From Bacteroidota bacterium (GTDB lineage: Bacteria > Bacteroidota > Bacteroidia > Flavobacteriales > Flavobacteriaceae): DNA of 64,000 nucleotides. A model generated the notes under the pieces. The model had not been told where the DNA came from and searched no databases. It saw nothing but the letters and a program-made list of their open reading frames with translations. The stretch lies in assembly GCA_018829465.1 (NCBI GenBank), contig JAHJTN010000019.1, positions 1 through 64,000 on the forward strand, given 5' to 3'. Made by a program: the position numbers and the translations under genes. Positions 43,001-51,876 of the stretch are shown one piece after another. Every line of letters starts with the position of its first letter. Position 1 is the stretch's first letter.

Positions 43001-43832
43001 AAGGTTTGAAGACGCGGAAGACTTCTCGACTGCGCTCGAAGTGACAACAGAAAAAACAAAGTTTGTAAAAAGTAAAAGGCCCAAAGCAGCCGTCATCCGC
43101 GAGAAAGGCAGCAACAGCGAACGCGAAATGGCCAACGCCATGTTTTTGGCCGGATTTGATGTGAAAGATGTGCACATGACCGATCTCATTTCGGGCAGGG
43201 AGACTTTGGAAGACATTCAGTTTATCGGTGCGGTCGGCGGTTTTTCAAACTCCGATGTGTTAGGCTCCGCCAAAGGTTGGGCCGGCGCGTTTTTATACAA
43301 CGAAAAAGCCAACACGGCACTCAAAAAATTCTTCCAACGCGAGGACACTTTGTCGGTGGGCATTTGCAACGGCTGCCAGCTTTTTATGGAGCTGGAATTG
43401 ATCCATCCGGAACTGGAAACCCACGGGAAGTTGCTGCACAACGATTCGCACAAACACGAAAGTATTTTCACTTCGGTGAAAGTACAGGAAAACCATTCGG
43501 TGATGCTCAAAACCTTAGCCGGAACCACTTTGGGCGTTTGGGTTTCGCATGGTGAAGGCAAATTCAACTTGCCTTTGGCGGAAGAAAATTATCACATAGT
43601 GGCCAAATACGGCTATGATGCTTACCCGGCCAACCCGAACGGTTCGGACTACAACACCGCTATGCTTTGTGACAAAACAGGCAGGCATTTGGTGATGATG
43701 CCGCACATAGAACGATCTACTTTTCCGTGGAATTGGGCGTATTACCCCAAAGAGAGAAAGGATGATGAGGTATCTCCTTGGTTAGAAGCCTTTGTCAACG
43801 CGCGGAAGTGGGTTTTAGAGAGGTGCTCTTAG
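40098..43832 (+). CDS. purL: Phosphoribosylformylglycinamidine synthase (large, single-chain)
   Basis: 1244 residues, the long proteobacterial/eukaryotic-type FGAM synthase, made as one chain rather than PurL-PurQ-PurS. N-terminal PurS-like part 1-140; linker; ATP-binding AIRS-like halves with [11 protein letters not shown] (about 176-186), [25 protein letters not shown] and [9 protein letters not shown]; C-terminal glutaminase with nucleophile Cys in [13 protein letters not shown] (about 1085-1097) and a His-Glu pair near [10 protein letters not shown]. It catalyses the fourth step of purine synthesis. ATG at 40098. Confidence 0.96.
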   Translation: [1244 protein letters not shown]

Positions 43833-43928
43833 ACAGCTTTACAACTAAAATTTCATGAAACAAACCGATTTGTCCAATCGCTTTGAAATGAATTGAACTC
43901 AATAGAAGTTGTAGAGTGTCAAAAAACT

Positions 43929-44720
43929 TTAAAGATATACCGCTATCAGTTTAGCCAAAGAAGTTTGCGCATTTTTTAAAGTTAAAGTATCCTGATTCAC
44001 GGTATAGTTATCTGTGTTTTGAAGCGCTTCTATAAATTCACCTTCATATTCAACATCTTGACAAGCCATAAGTGTAGATCGCATTTTTGAAAAACTTACC
44101 AATGTATCTTCGGAAAGTTCATAGCTACCACCAATCGAATTACATCCGCCGTTTCCGTAAAGCTGATTGCCTTCATGGTTCAGGGTGATAAACGGTTCTC
44201 TACTGTTTTCGTCAAAATGTATGCTTTTTCCATTTAGATAAATCAAGCGCCAACGTTTATCTGTAATTGTGGTGTCAGGTATTATTTTTTGCAGAAAGTA
44301 AGATTCGGATGGCAGGTCACTCTCAATCTTTTTTCCCTCTTGGCTCAATGCAATCAAATGGTTTTCACCCACTTGATAATGCATCATGGCATTTGGATCC
44401 TTTTGCTCCATTCGAATTTTATTTTTCGTTTCATCCCAAGTAAATGAACCGTCGCTTCTAAACACTTTGTCGCTTTTGCCAAGGTATTTTGTTTCGATTT
44501 CATAGGTTGAATGATTACTCAATCTGATTTGTGTTCGGATGCCTTCACAATCTGCACAGGGCAAAGTACCCACATAGACACCCGGCCAATCGAGCGAAGT
44601 TTGACTGTTGTCTGCCATAGGTATGGTCTTATCGGTTTTGTCTTGCTGTGTTTTGTCGCCAAAATTACAAGATGTGAGCAAGACCGAAATCATTGCTAGT
44701 AAAGAGATTAAAGTTTTCAT
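43929..44720 (-). CDS. NlpE-META lipoprotein (copper/envelope stress type)
   Basis: 263 residues. Lipobox LTSC (Cys18). The NlpE N-terminal barrel (about 40-145) carries the CxxC motif: GVYVGTLPCADCEGIRTQIRL. The C-terminal half (about 150-263) is a META/HslJ-type domain: RWRLIYLNGK, FITLNHEGNQLYGNGGCNSIGGSY, FSKMRSTLMACQD. NlpE senses surface contact and copper stress in E. coli; META domains occur in heat-induced lipoproteins. The fusion is common in Bacteroidota. ATG at 44720, directly preceded by the two-unit leader repeat array B. Confidence 0.88.
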   Translation of the reverse strand: MKTLISLLAMISVLLTSCNFGDKTQQDKTDKTIPMADNSQTSLDWPGVYVGTLPCADCEGIRTQIRLSNHSTYEIETKYLGKSDKVFRSDGSFTWDETKNKIRMEQKDPNAMMHYQVGENHLIALSQEGKKIESDLPSESYFLQKIIPDTTITDKRWRLIYLNGKSIHFDENSREPFITLNHEGNQLYGNGGCNSIGGSYELSEDTLVSFSKMRSTLMACQDVEYEGEFIEALQNTDNYTVNQDTLTLKNAQTSLAKLIAVYL

Positions 44721-44920
44721 CTGTTTATATTATTTATTTTTATCGGTCATGCTTCGACTGCGCTCAGCACAGGAATGGAACAACCTAATTAATCATGCCC
44801 CTGTGTGCAAAATTTTTACATGGTTGTTTCATCTGTTTATATTTATTGTTTTTCAAAGGTCAGATGAAACGCCCTAAATAAACATACCCTGTGTGTCAAA
44901 CTTTCACATAGGTGTTTCAT
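44721..44920 (-). repeat. Leader repeat array B: two units upstream of the NlpE-META gene
   Basis: Minus-strand units with ATGs at 44832 and 44920; the gene ATG is at 44720, giving spacings of 112 and 88 bp (one long, one short unit). The long unit is nearly identical to the third unit of array A, including stem arms TGAAACAACC and GGTTGTTCCA and the tail CTGTGCTGAGCGCAGTCGAA. The short unit has TGAAACACCT with AGGGCGTTTCA. Both junctions read like the gene start. The units encode frames of 15 and 25 codons. Confidence 0.85.
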
Positions 44921-44966
44921 CTACTAATATTATATGTTTTGACTTTGCTCAACAGTACTGTTTTAA

Positions 44967-44974
44967 CAAAATTA
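44967..44974 (-). promoter_or_regulatory. Promoter -7 element TAATTTTG upstream of array B
   Basis: Exact TAnnTTTG match on the minus strand, 47 bp before the first array B ATG (44920). A further match, TATATTTG, is at 45008-45015. Either puts the whole array into the leader of the NlpE-META mRNA. Confidence 0.45.
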
Positions 44975-45131
44975 CACGATTCCTACTATATTCTCAACAA
45001 AGACTAGCAAATATACCTATTTGATAAAAATAAGATTTATTTGAAATACTTTCTGTACAATCCTAAAGTTAAAAAAAGGAAACTTCGATGTTAGCTTATA
45101 AAAATTCGGTTATAGGATATTGGGAAACAAA

Positions 45132-45161
45132 AAACCCCACAGCTTTATCACTATGGGGTTT
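45132..45161 (-). terminator. Terminator after hsp20
   Basis: AAACCCCA (45132-45139) pairs with TGGGGTTT (45154-45161); on the minus strand the stem is followed by a T-run (complement of the A-run at 45129-45134). Confidence 0.75.
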
Positions 45162-45186
45162 CGTTTTGAAAAAACCACTAAGCAGA

Positions 45187-45621
45187 TTAGGCTATTTCAA
45201 TCATTTTTTTGGGTTTTGGAAGCGCTTCTTTGCGTTTGGGCAAATTAAGTGTCAAAATACCTTCTTTGTAGGTAGCTTTGATGTGTGCTTCGTCAACGCT
45301 TTCGGGTAAGGTGAAAGAGCGTTTGAAAGAGGAAAACCCAAACTCTTTTCTGGTATAGCGTTCTTCTTTGTTTTCCTCCACATGTTCTGTTTTTTCTTCA
45401 GAAGAAATGGTGAGCACATTGTCGTCAACTTCGATGACAAAATCTTCTTTTTTCTTGCCGGGAGCTGCTAATTCGAGCGCAAAACTGCGGTCAGTTTCTT
45501 TGATGTTTACGGCCGGAATCTCCAATCCCATGGAAAGTTTACCGCCAAAAAAATCAGGTTTCAAGAATTCGTCAATGACGGATGGAAACCAAAAGTCGTT
45601 GTTTGTTTTTACGAGTGTCAT
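45187..45621 (-). CDS. Small heat shock protein (Hsp20/alpha-crystallin)
   Basis: 144 residues. The alpha-crystallin domain (about 33-135) starts at MGLEIPAVNIKETDRSFALELAAPGKKKEDF and runs through the A-x-x-x-GVL-like motif ATYKEGILTLNLPKR, where Ile stands for Val in the usual GVL. Flavobacterial-type N-terminus NNDFWFPSVIDEF. It holds unfolding proteins without ATP and cooperates with ClpB/DnaK. ATG at 45621. Convergent context and its own terminator suggest a monocistronic transcript. No conserved heat-shock operator was recognised upstream. Confidence 0.93.
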   Translation of the reverse strand: MTLVKTNNDFWFPSVIDEFLKPDFFGGKLSMGLEIPAVNIKETDRSFALELAAPGKKKEDFVIEVDDNVLTISSEEKTEHVEENKEERYTRKEFGFSSFKRSFTLPESVDEAHIKATYKEGILTLNLPKRKEALPKPKKMIEIA

Positions 45622-45875
45622 GATGTTTATATTTTAAAAGTTAGACAATTATTTACTTGTCCGGAAGTGAGAGCAACCATAAACTATAAATGCATCCGGC
45701 TACGCTTCCGGTTTTATGTTTACTGTTTACACATCAATCAATATACATTCCAATGCTAAAATGATGTCATTTTGTCCTCAAAACACTGACTTTAAGTGTC
45801 ATAAAGTCATCTTTGTTAAAAATTATGACATTTTTTCAAGTAAGTAGCCTGTGCAGCCGTTGGTTTAAAATTCCT

Positions 45876-45883
45876 TAGTTTTG
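45876..45883 (+). promoter_or_regulatory. Promoter -7 element TAGTTTTG for mnmE
   Basis: Exact TAnnTTTG match 11 bp before the mnmE ATG at 45895, implying a very short leader of a few bases. Confidence 0.4.
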
Positions 45884-45894
45884 CAAAAAAAAGT

Positions 45895-47292
45895 ATGCAT
45901 CAAGAAACCATAGTCGCACTGGCCACACCTTCAGGTGCCGGTGCCATCGCCGTGATTCGGTTGTCCGGTTTTGATGCCTTGGCAAAGGTATCCGAGATTT
46001 TTCAATCGGTATCGGGCAAGGATTTGCTACAGCAAAAAACGCATACGATTCACTTAGGCTATATACGCGACAAGGAAACTATATTAGACCAAGTTTTGGT
46101 TTCTATTTTTAAAAACCCCAATTCTTACACAGGCGAAGATGTCGTAGAAATTTCTTGCCATGGATCTGTATTTATTCAACAGCAAATCATCCAATTATTA
46201 CTCAGACAAGGATGCCGTATGGCGCAAGCCGGTGAGTTTACCTTACGGGCATTTTTAAACGGGAAAATGGACTTGAGCCAGGCCGAAGCTGTGGCAGATT
46301 TGATTGCTTCGGAAAATCAGGCGAGTCATCAAATTGCCATACAACAAATGCGTGGTGGTTTTAGCCAAGAAATTGGCAAGTTGCGTGAAGAATTGCTCAA
46401 TTTTGCGTCGCTCATCGAACTGGAACTCGATTTTTCAGAAGAAGATGTCGAATTTGCAGACCGAACGCAATTTAAACAATTGCTAGACAAAATAGAACAT
46501 ATCCTCAAGCCATTGATAGACTCATTTGCGGTTGGAAACGTTATCAAAAATGGAATTCCCGTCGCGATTGTCGGTGAGCCGAATGTCGGAAAATCCACTT
46601 TACTCAATGCGCTGCTCAACGAAGAGCGTGCTATTGTCTCTGAAATTGCCGGTACCACACGCGACAGTATTGAAGATGAATTGGTGATAGAAGGCATCGG
46701 TTTTCGGTTTATAGACACGGCAGGTATTCGGGAAACCGCCGACCATATTGAAGGTTTGGGCATCAAACGCACTTTTGAAAAGATTGAACAGGCTCAAGTA
46801 GTCATTTATTTGTTGGATGGCTTAAAGTTTAAAGTTCAAGGCTCTAATTATATCCATGAAATCGAAAAGGTCAAGAATAGATATCCGGCAAAGCCACTGG
46901 TTGTTGTTGTCAACAAGGTGGATTTGGTTTCTGAACAAGACATTTTTAACATACGGACGCAGCTTGAAGCGCTACAGCTTAGCCTAAGAAGCATTTCTGC
47001 TAAAAATAAAACCGGTATAGAGGAACTAAAAACCACTTTAATTTCTTTTGTAAATACCGGCGCGCTACACAGCGATGCGACCATAGTGACCAATGCGCGG
47101 CACTACGATGCTTTGCAAAAATCTCTGCAGGAAATTCAAAAAGTAAAAGGAGGTTTGCAGTCGGGCTTAACGGCTGATTTGATGGCGATTGACATCCGTC
47201 AGGCATTGTATCACTTGGGAGAAATTACAGGGCAAGTGTCTAACGATGAGTTACTTGGAAATATTTTTTCAAATTTTTGTATCGGAAAGTAG
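45895..47292 (+). CDS. mnmE: tRNA uridine-5-carboxymethylaminomethyl GTPase
   Basis: 465 residues. The N-terminal folate-binding domain (about 1-120) begins ETIVALATPSGAGAIAVIRLSG. A helical domain is interrupted by the G domain (about 217-375): G1 GEPNVGKSTLLNAL, G3 DTAGIRE, G4 NKVD. The C-terminus is FCIGK with the conserved Cys. With MnmG it modifies the wobble uridine of several tRNAs. ATG at 45895. It is convergent with the MutS-like gene, 7 bp between stops. Confidence 0.96.
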   Translation: MHQETIVALATPSGAGAIAVIRLSGFDALAKVSEIFQSVSGKDLLQQKTHTIHLGYIRDKETILDQVLVSIFKNPNSYTGEDVVEISCHGSVFIQQQIIQLLLRQGCRMAQAGEFTLRAFLNGKMDLSQAEAVADLIASENQASHQIAIQQMRGGFSQEIGKLREELLNFASLIELELDFSEEDVEFADRTQFKQLLDKIEHILKPLIDSFAVGNVIKNGIPVAIVGEPNVGKSTLLNALLNEERAIVSEIAGTTRDSIEDELVIEGIGFRFIDTAGIRETADHIEGLGIKRTFEKIEQAQVVIYLLDGLKFKVQGSNYIHEIEKVKNRYPAKPLVVVVNKVDLVSEQDIFNIRTQLEALQLSLRSISAKNKTGIEELKTTLISFVNTGALHSDATIVTNARHYDALQKSLQEIQKVKGGLQSGLTADLMAIDIRQALYHLGEITGQVSNDELLGNIFSNFCIGK

Positions 47293-47299
47293 TTGGTTA

Positions 47300-49153
47300 T
47301 TATTGATTGTATTCAACTGGAATGTTAGTTAAAATTTCAATTCCGCTTTTTTTCATAAGCTCACTTGCGTTAAAGTCAAAGCAAATACCATTATGAAGTT
47401 TATAATTAAAAATCATGGAATCTTTTATCATTTCACTATTGAAACTATAATTTTTAACTATCTTTCTATTTTCTGTCAGCTTCGCAAGTTCAATATCATG
47501 TGTTGCTATAATTCCTGATGTTTTTAGCTTACTTAATTGATTTATCAATGAAAAACCACCTTTATGTCTATCTTCCGAGTTCGTACCTTTAAACATCTCG
47601 TCTAAAAGAAAAAAAATATTCTGATTACTTTCAATCAGTTTCAGCATTTTTTCTATTCTATTTAATTCTGCATAAAATGAAGAAATTCCTTTCTCTAAGT
47701 TATCCTGAGTGCGCATGCTTGTAAATAATTTCAGGTTTGAAACCTTCCCGTTTTTGGCGCAACAAGGTGCGCCAGCTAATGCCAATGCAATATTAACGCC
47801 CACGGTTCTTAAAAATGTGCTTTTCCCTGCCATATTTGAACCAGTTATCATAATAACATCACCGTATCCGTCTGATTGATAATCATTACAAACTCTATTA
47901 TTCGAATTTATTAATGGGTGTCCTAACGACTCAAAATATACGTAGTTATTGTTTTCTGTTATCTCAGGAAAAGTATATGATGGGTTTGAATAATAAAAAC
48001 CTGCAAAACTATTAATTACCTCGAACTCACTAATAGCTTCAGCCCATGATTTTAAAAACGCTTTATTCTTTGTTTTCCATTTTTCTGTTCCAATAATCAG
48101 GTAAATATCAATTAGAAAAAAATTATTTAAAAGAGGATACAAGTAATTTCCACCTATTGGTATCTTTTTTATTGGTCGTTGATGCGAAAATTCTAAAATT
48201 TGGCATATCGTGTTAATTTCATCGTGTGCCGAATATTTGTCTTTTATTAGGATTGATTGTAATTCTTGTAGTTTTTTTGAATTGAAACTTTCACCTTCAA
48301 TTTTATTGATAAGTGTCCGATATCCTCTTAAAGTTTTAAGATTTTCAGTTGAAGTTTCAACAATATATTCAGCTTGGGGCTTGACTTTCCTTAAAACAAT
48401 ATAAATGGTTAGTAAAACTAAAATCACGAGAGATAAATAAGTAAGTCCCATTTGCGAATCTAAGTTAACATAAAAAAGGTGGGTGTTAATAAAAAGTAGA
48501 AGTGGAAGAATTATTACAGCCGCTATATAAATTTGTAAGTGTTTTAATATAACCACAGGTGTCTCTACCCAATCTAAAAGTTTATTATAATCGCTTTTTT
48601 TATTTTGAAATTGCATACCGGATGCTTGAAAATCTTGTCTCCATTCGAATTTTTGAGATAATTCCTTTATTGCTTTCTGTCTGTCGTTTATTTCAGAATT
48701 AGATGCAGGTTCAGATAGCCATTTTGATAAAAGTGTCATACCTGACTCTGTGGTCGTTCTATTGATCAATTGAAAAATGGAATGTTGACCAAAAATATCT
48801 AAATCACTTGTGTATGGGTGACTTTGATTTGAAAATTGATGCCCTGTATTAAATTCTTCAAGTTTACATATATCTCTTTGAACTTCTGATTCATTTATTT
48901 TTTTCAGTAAATAAGTTTGTTGTCTCAAGTAAGCTATTTTGTTATAATATTTTAAAACAAAAGCAAAACATATTATTGAAATTGGTAATACAATAATAAC
49001 AGATGTAACTAAATTGAAACTAATCAGGGTTATTAAAATGGCGATTGAAATTACAAAAATAAAAAACCTAATTAATGATATTCTGTTCAATAGCTTCTGC
49101 AATCTTAGTGCTTTGATATTGTATTTTTCTATATTTTCTTGATAGATTTTCAT
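47300..49153 (-). CDS. Membrane-anchored MutS-like ATPase
   Basis: 617 residues. Four hydrophobic segments: two near the N-terminus (about 28-48, 50-70) and two in the middle (about 208-228, 238-258). A MutS core follows: LGHPLINSNNRV, Walker A TGSNMAGKSTFLRTVG (about 437-452), KLFTSMRTQDNL, Walker B FFLLDEMFKGTN and IATHD. The mismatch-recognition and connector domains of MutS are absent, and no Smr nuclease is present. Related proteins are widespread in Bacteroidota and usually named MutS; mismatch repair is unlikely given the membrane anchors. Codons are distinctly AT-rich next to mnmE, hinting at acquisition. ATG at 49153. Confidence 0.82.
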   Translation of the reverse strand: MKIYQENIEKYNIKALRLQKLLNRISLIRFFIFVISIAILITLISFNLVTSVIIVLPISIICFAFVLKYYNKIAYLRQQTYLLKKINESEVQRDICKLEEFNTGHQFSNQSHPYTSDLDIFGQHSIFQLINRTTTESGMTLLSKWLSEPASNSEINDRQKAIKELSQKFEWRQDFQASGMQFQNKKSDYNKLLDWVETPVVILKHLQIYIAAVIILPLLLFINTHLFYVNLDSQMGLTYLSLVILVLLTIYIVLRKVKPQAEYIVETSTENLKTLRGYRTLINKIEGESFNSKKLQELQSILIKDKYSAHDEINTICQILEFSHQRPIKKIPIGGNYLYPLLNNFFLIDIYLIIGTEKWKTKNKAFLKSWAEAISEFEVINSFAGFYYSNPSYTFPEITENNNYVYFESLGHPLINSNNRVCNDYQSDGYGDVIMITGSNMAGKSTFLRTVGVNIALALAGAPCCAKNGKVSNLKLFTSMRTQDNLEKGISSFYAELNRIEKMLKLIESNQNIFFLLDEMFKGTNSEDRHKGGFSLINQLSKLKTSGIIATHDIELAKLTENRKIVKNYSFNSEMIKDSMIFNYKLHNGICFDFNASELMKKSGIEILTNIPVEYNQ

Positions 49154-49363
49154 TATTTATTTTCAAATATCTTGATGAGGATGGTGTGTTTTAATATGTC
49201 TCATACTGAAAACGCACATAGCTTACCTATTAAATATAAACTGCATTTTGATGCACATAATTAAGTGTTTTAAAGTCTAAAGCTACATATAATCTTTTTG
49301 GGTTGTATCATTTAATTACATCTTTTATAGACTTTGTCGTGGCTCACCGCTGTAATGTTAGGA

Positions 49364-50374
49364 TTACTTTCTGTCACCTTTGCATTCGGCTGCATACCTC
49401 AAACAAATGGACTCTAGGGATTTATCAATCGGCTTAAAATGATAGGAAAGCGTATCGCGCACTTTATCAGAACTATACGTATGTTGCTTAACTGCCGAAC
49501 GAATGCTGGGCTTGAACAAACTTCTGGGTTTGCCGGTTAGGCTGTGTTTAATCACATCTAAGATTCTGAGAATGTGCAACAGACCCTTTCCTGCTTTTAG
49601 CGTTGGAGGTTTGCCATCTAAATTTTTGGCAATGCTGTCCAACACACTTTTGTAACTTCTATTCTCAGCACTGATTAAAAACCGTTCATTCACGATATCG
49701 CGCTCCATCAGACTTATCATAATCTTCACCACGTCTTCTACGTCCACAAAACCCATGCTACCGGGCGGATAAAACGACAGCCCTTTCGCAACACTCGAAA
49801 AGAGTTTACCGCTGCCGGAAGACCAAAAACCTGCGCCCAAAACGATACTCGGATTCACGACAACCACCTTCAATCCTTCCTGCGTACCTCGCCACACTTC
49901 CATCTCCGCACCGTATTTGGTAATGCCATAGACGTGGTTGTCTTCTTCCGGATTCCAATGGGTTTCTTCATCTACTGCCGTGGCACTGTCTCCAAGTGCG
50001 GCTACTGTACTTACATGACAAAATTTTTCTACACCGTGTTTGATAGACAAATTCACCATATTGGCCGTCCCCTCTATGTTGACCTTTTTCAAAACATCGA
50101 AGCGGCTCGAATCAAAAGAAACCAAAGCTGCGGCATGATAGACCACTCTAACACCGGAAAAGGCAGTTTCTAAGCCAACCACATCATTGATATCGGCTTT
50201 CACCCATTCAATTGTATCGAATAAGTGTACACTGTCATAGTAAGAAAACACCCTCTTTACCCGATCAAATTTCTTTTCATCGCGATAAAGGGCTCTCACA
50301 GCCAGCTGTTTTTGTGCTAAAAAACACACTAAATGTGACCCTATAAATCCCGTAGCACCGCTTACTAAAATCAT
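49364..50374 (-). CDS. NAD-dependent epimerase/dehydratase (dihydroflavonol-4-reductase-like)
   Basis: 336 residues from the ATG at 50374 (a TTG five codons upstream is less likely). Extended SDR: nucleotide site VSGATGFIGSHLV (about 4-16), AALVSFDSS and the active site Tyr-x3-Lys in YGITKYGAE, with a Ser in HVSTVAALGDSA. The family acts on NDP-sugars, flavonoids or other ketones; the substrate is not clear. It lies divergent from the PLP decarboxylase gene with about 125 bp between starts. Confidence 0.85.
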   Translation of the reverse strand: MILVSGATGFIGSHLVCFLAQKQLAVRALYRDEKKFDRVKRVFSYYDSVHLFDTIEWVKADINDVVGLETAFSGVRVVYHAAALVSFDSSRFDVLKKVNIEGTANMVNLSIKHGVEKFCHVSTVAALGDSATAVDEETHWNPEEDNHVYGITKYGAEMEVWRGTQEGLKVVVVNPSIVLGAGFWSSGSGKLFSSVAKGLSFYPPGSMGFVDVEDVVKIMISLMERDIVNERFLISAENRSYKSVLDSIAKNLDGKPPTLKAGKGLLHILRILDVIKHSLTGKPRSLFKPSIRSAVKQHTYSSDKVRDTLSYHFKPIDKSLESICLRYAAECKGDRK

Positions 50375-50499
50375 GTAAAAATTTATCAAACGAAAATATC
50401 AATTTTAGTTCGATAAACAGCCTTTAAAAATAGATAAATGATATAAATCACACGCCAATTGCTGCAATTCATTTAATTTTACAAACTAATTTAGGATTT

Positions 50500-51876
50500 A
50501 TGCACAATATAGATATGGATTTTGTGGAAATGACCCTCGATGTCATGAAATATGCCATCGGTCGCATCACAGATTCCAATCCAAAAATGAATATGCCTAA
50601 AAGCGAAGCCGATTTAAAAGCTTTGGTTGGAGAAACCATTACACCCGAGGGAATTGGTGGTGAACGCGCTTTCGAATTGTGGAAAAAACACCTTGTCAAA
50701 GCCACCGTTCCCATTGACCATCCGCGGCATTTGGCCTTTGTACCGGCCTCCCCTACTCGGGCTGCCGTGATGTTCGACTTGGTGACTTCGGCTTCCAGTA
50801 TTCACGGTTCCTATTGGCTTGAAGGCGCCGGCGGTATCTTTTGCGAAAACGAAGCCATGCGGTGGTTGGTGTCGCTTACAGATTTGCCCAAAGGTGCTTT
50901 TGGTGTTTTTACCAGTGGCGGTACGGCAGCCAATTTATCGGCCTTGGTTACCGCAAGGGATGTTTGGCGCAAGCGAAAAGTAGAAAATCAAACCCAAAAA
51001 GGATTGCTCATCACCTCTTCCGGAGCACATTCATCAGTAAAAGCCATGGCAAAAGTCATGGATGCCGATATTGTTTTAATTGATACCCAAAACGAATTGG
51101 AAGCCAAAGATCTGAAGAAATTTCTTCGTGAATTAAATGTTGTCGATCGCAACAGACTGTTTGCTGTGGTGGCTACAGGTGGCACAACCAATGCCGGCAT
51201 CATCGATGACTTAGATGGTATCGGCGAAATTTGCCAAAGAGAACACATTTGGTTTCACGTAGATGCTGCCTATGGTGGTGGCGCGCTGGTTTCAGAAAAA
51301 TTTAAACCCTTGTTTAAAGGAATTGAAAAAGCAGATAGCATTACCATTGACCCGCATAAATGGCTTTTTTCTCCTTATGATTGCGGTGCCGTAATATACA
51401 GGCAACCGGAATTGGCCAAGGCAGCCCATGCCCAAGAGGGTTCGTATTTAGAAATATTTAAAGATAAAGGCGCGGAAGGTTTCAATCCTTCCGATTATCA
51501 AATCCAACTCACGCGCAGGGTTCGCGGTTTACCACTTTGGTTTTCTTTAGCGATGCATGGAACAGATCGGTACAAAGCAGCCATAGAGCGTGGCGTAGCG
51601 CTGGCTCAAATTGCGGGAGAGCTCATTGAAGCTCATCCAAAATTAGAATTGGTGCGGCCGCCTTCGCTCTCTTGTGTTTTGTATCGCAGGTTGGGTTGGC
51701 AGGCAGATGATTATAAAAATTGGACTTACAGAAACCAGCGAGATGGTTTTGCGTTGGTGGCACCTACACAATGGAAAAATGGCGACACCAAAGAAACTGT
51801 TTCCAGATTTTGTTTTATCAATCCGGACACGACCGAGAAAGACATTGCAGACGTACTACATTCCATGAATGATTAA
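50500..51876 (+). CDS. Group II PLP-dependent amino-acid decarboxylase
   Basis: 458 residues of the aromatic/glutamate decarboxylase fold. DHPRHLAFVPASPTRAAVMFDLVTSASSIHG, FTSGGTAANLSAL (phosphate-binding), WFHVDAAYGGGAL (Asp for the pyridine nitrogen), and the Schiff-base Lys in SITIDPHKWLFSPYDCG (about residue 286). It may act on aromatic amino acids, Asp/Glu or diaminobutyrate; the sequence does not settle this. ATG at 50500. Its TAA overlaps the gltD stop on the other strand by 4 bp. Confidence 0.87.
   Translation: MHNIDMDFVEMTLDVMKYAIGRITDSNPKMNMPKSEADLKALVGETITPEGIGGERAFELWKKHLVKATVPIDHPRHLAFVPASPTRAAVMFDLVTSASSIHGSYWLEGAGGIFCENEAMRWLVSLTDLPKGAFGVFTSGGTAANLSALVTARDVWRKRKVENQTQKGLLITSSGAHSSVKAMAKVMDADIVLIDTQNELEAKDLKKFLRELNVVDRNRLFAVVATGGTTNAGIIDDLDGIGEICQREHIWFHVDAAYGGGALVSEKFKPLFKGIEKADSITIDPHKWLFSPYDCGAVIYRQPELAKAAHAQEGSYLEIFKDKGAEGFNPSDYQIQLTRRVRGLPLWFSLAMHGTDRYKAAIERGVALAQIAGELIEAHPKLELVRPPSLSCVLYRRLGWQADDYKNWTYRNQRDGFALVAPTQWKNGDTKETVSRFCFINPDTTEKDIADVLHSMND

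Larger units (their letters stand above)
44721..45186. other. Spacer between the NlpE-META and hsp20 genes
   Basis: Holds leader array B (44721-44920), a promoter element at 44967-44974, a second TATATTTG-like element at 45008-45015 (minus strand), and the hsp20 terminator at 45132-45161. No gene is seen in the AT-rich remainder. Confidence 0.5.
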
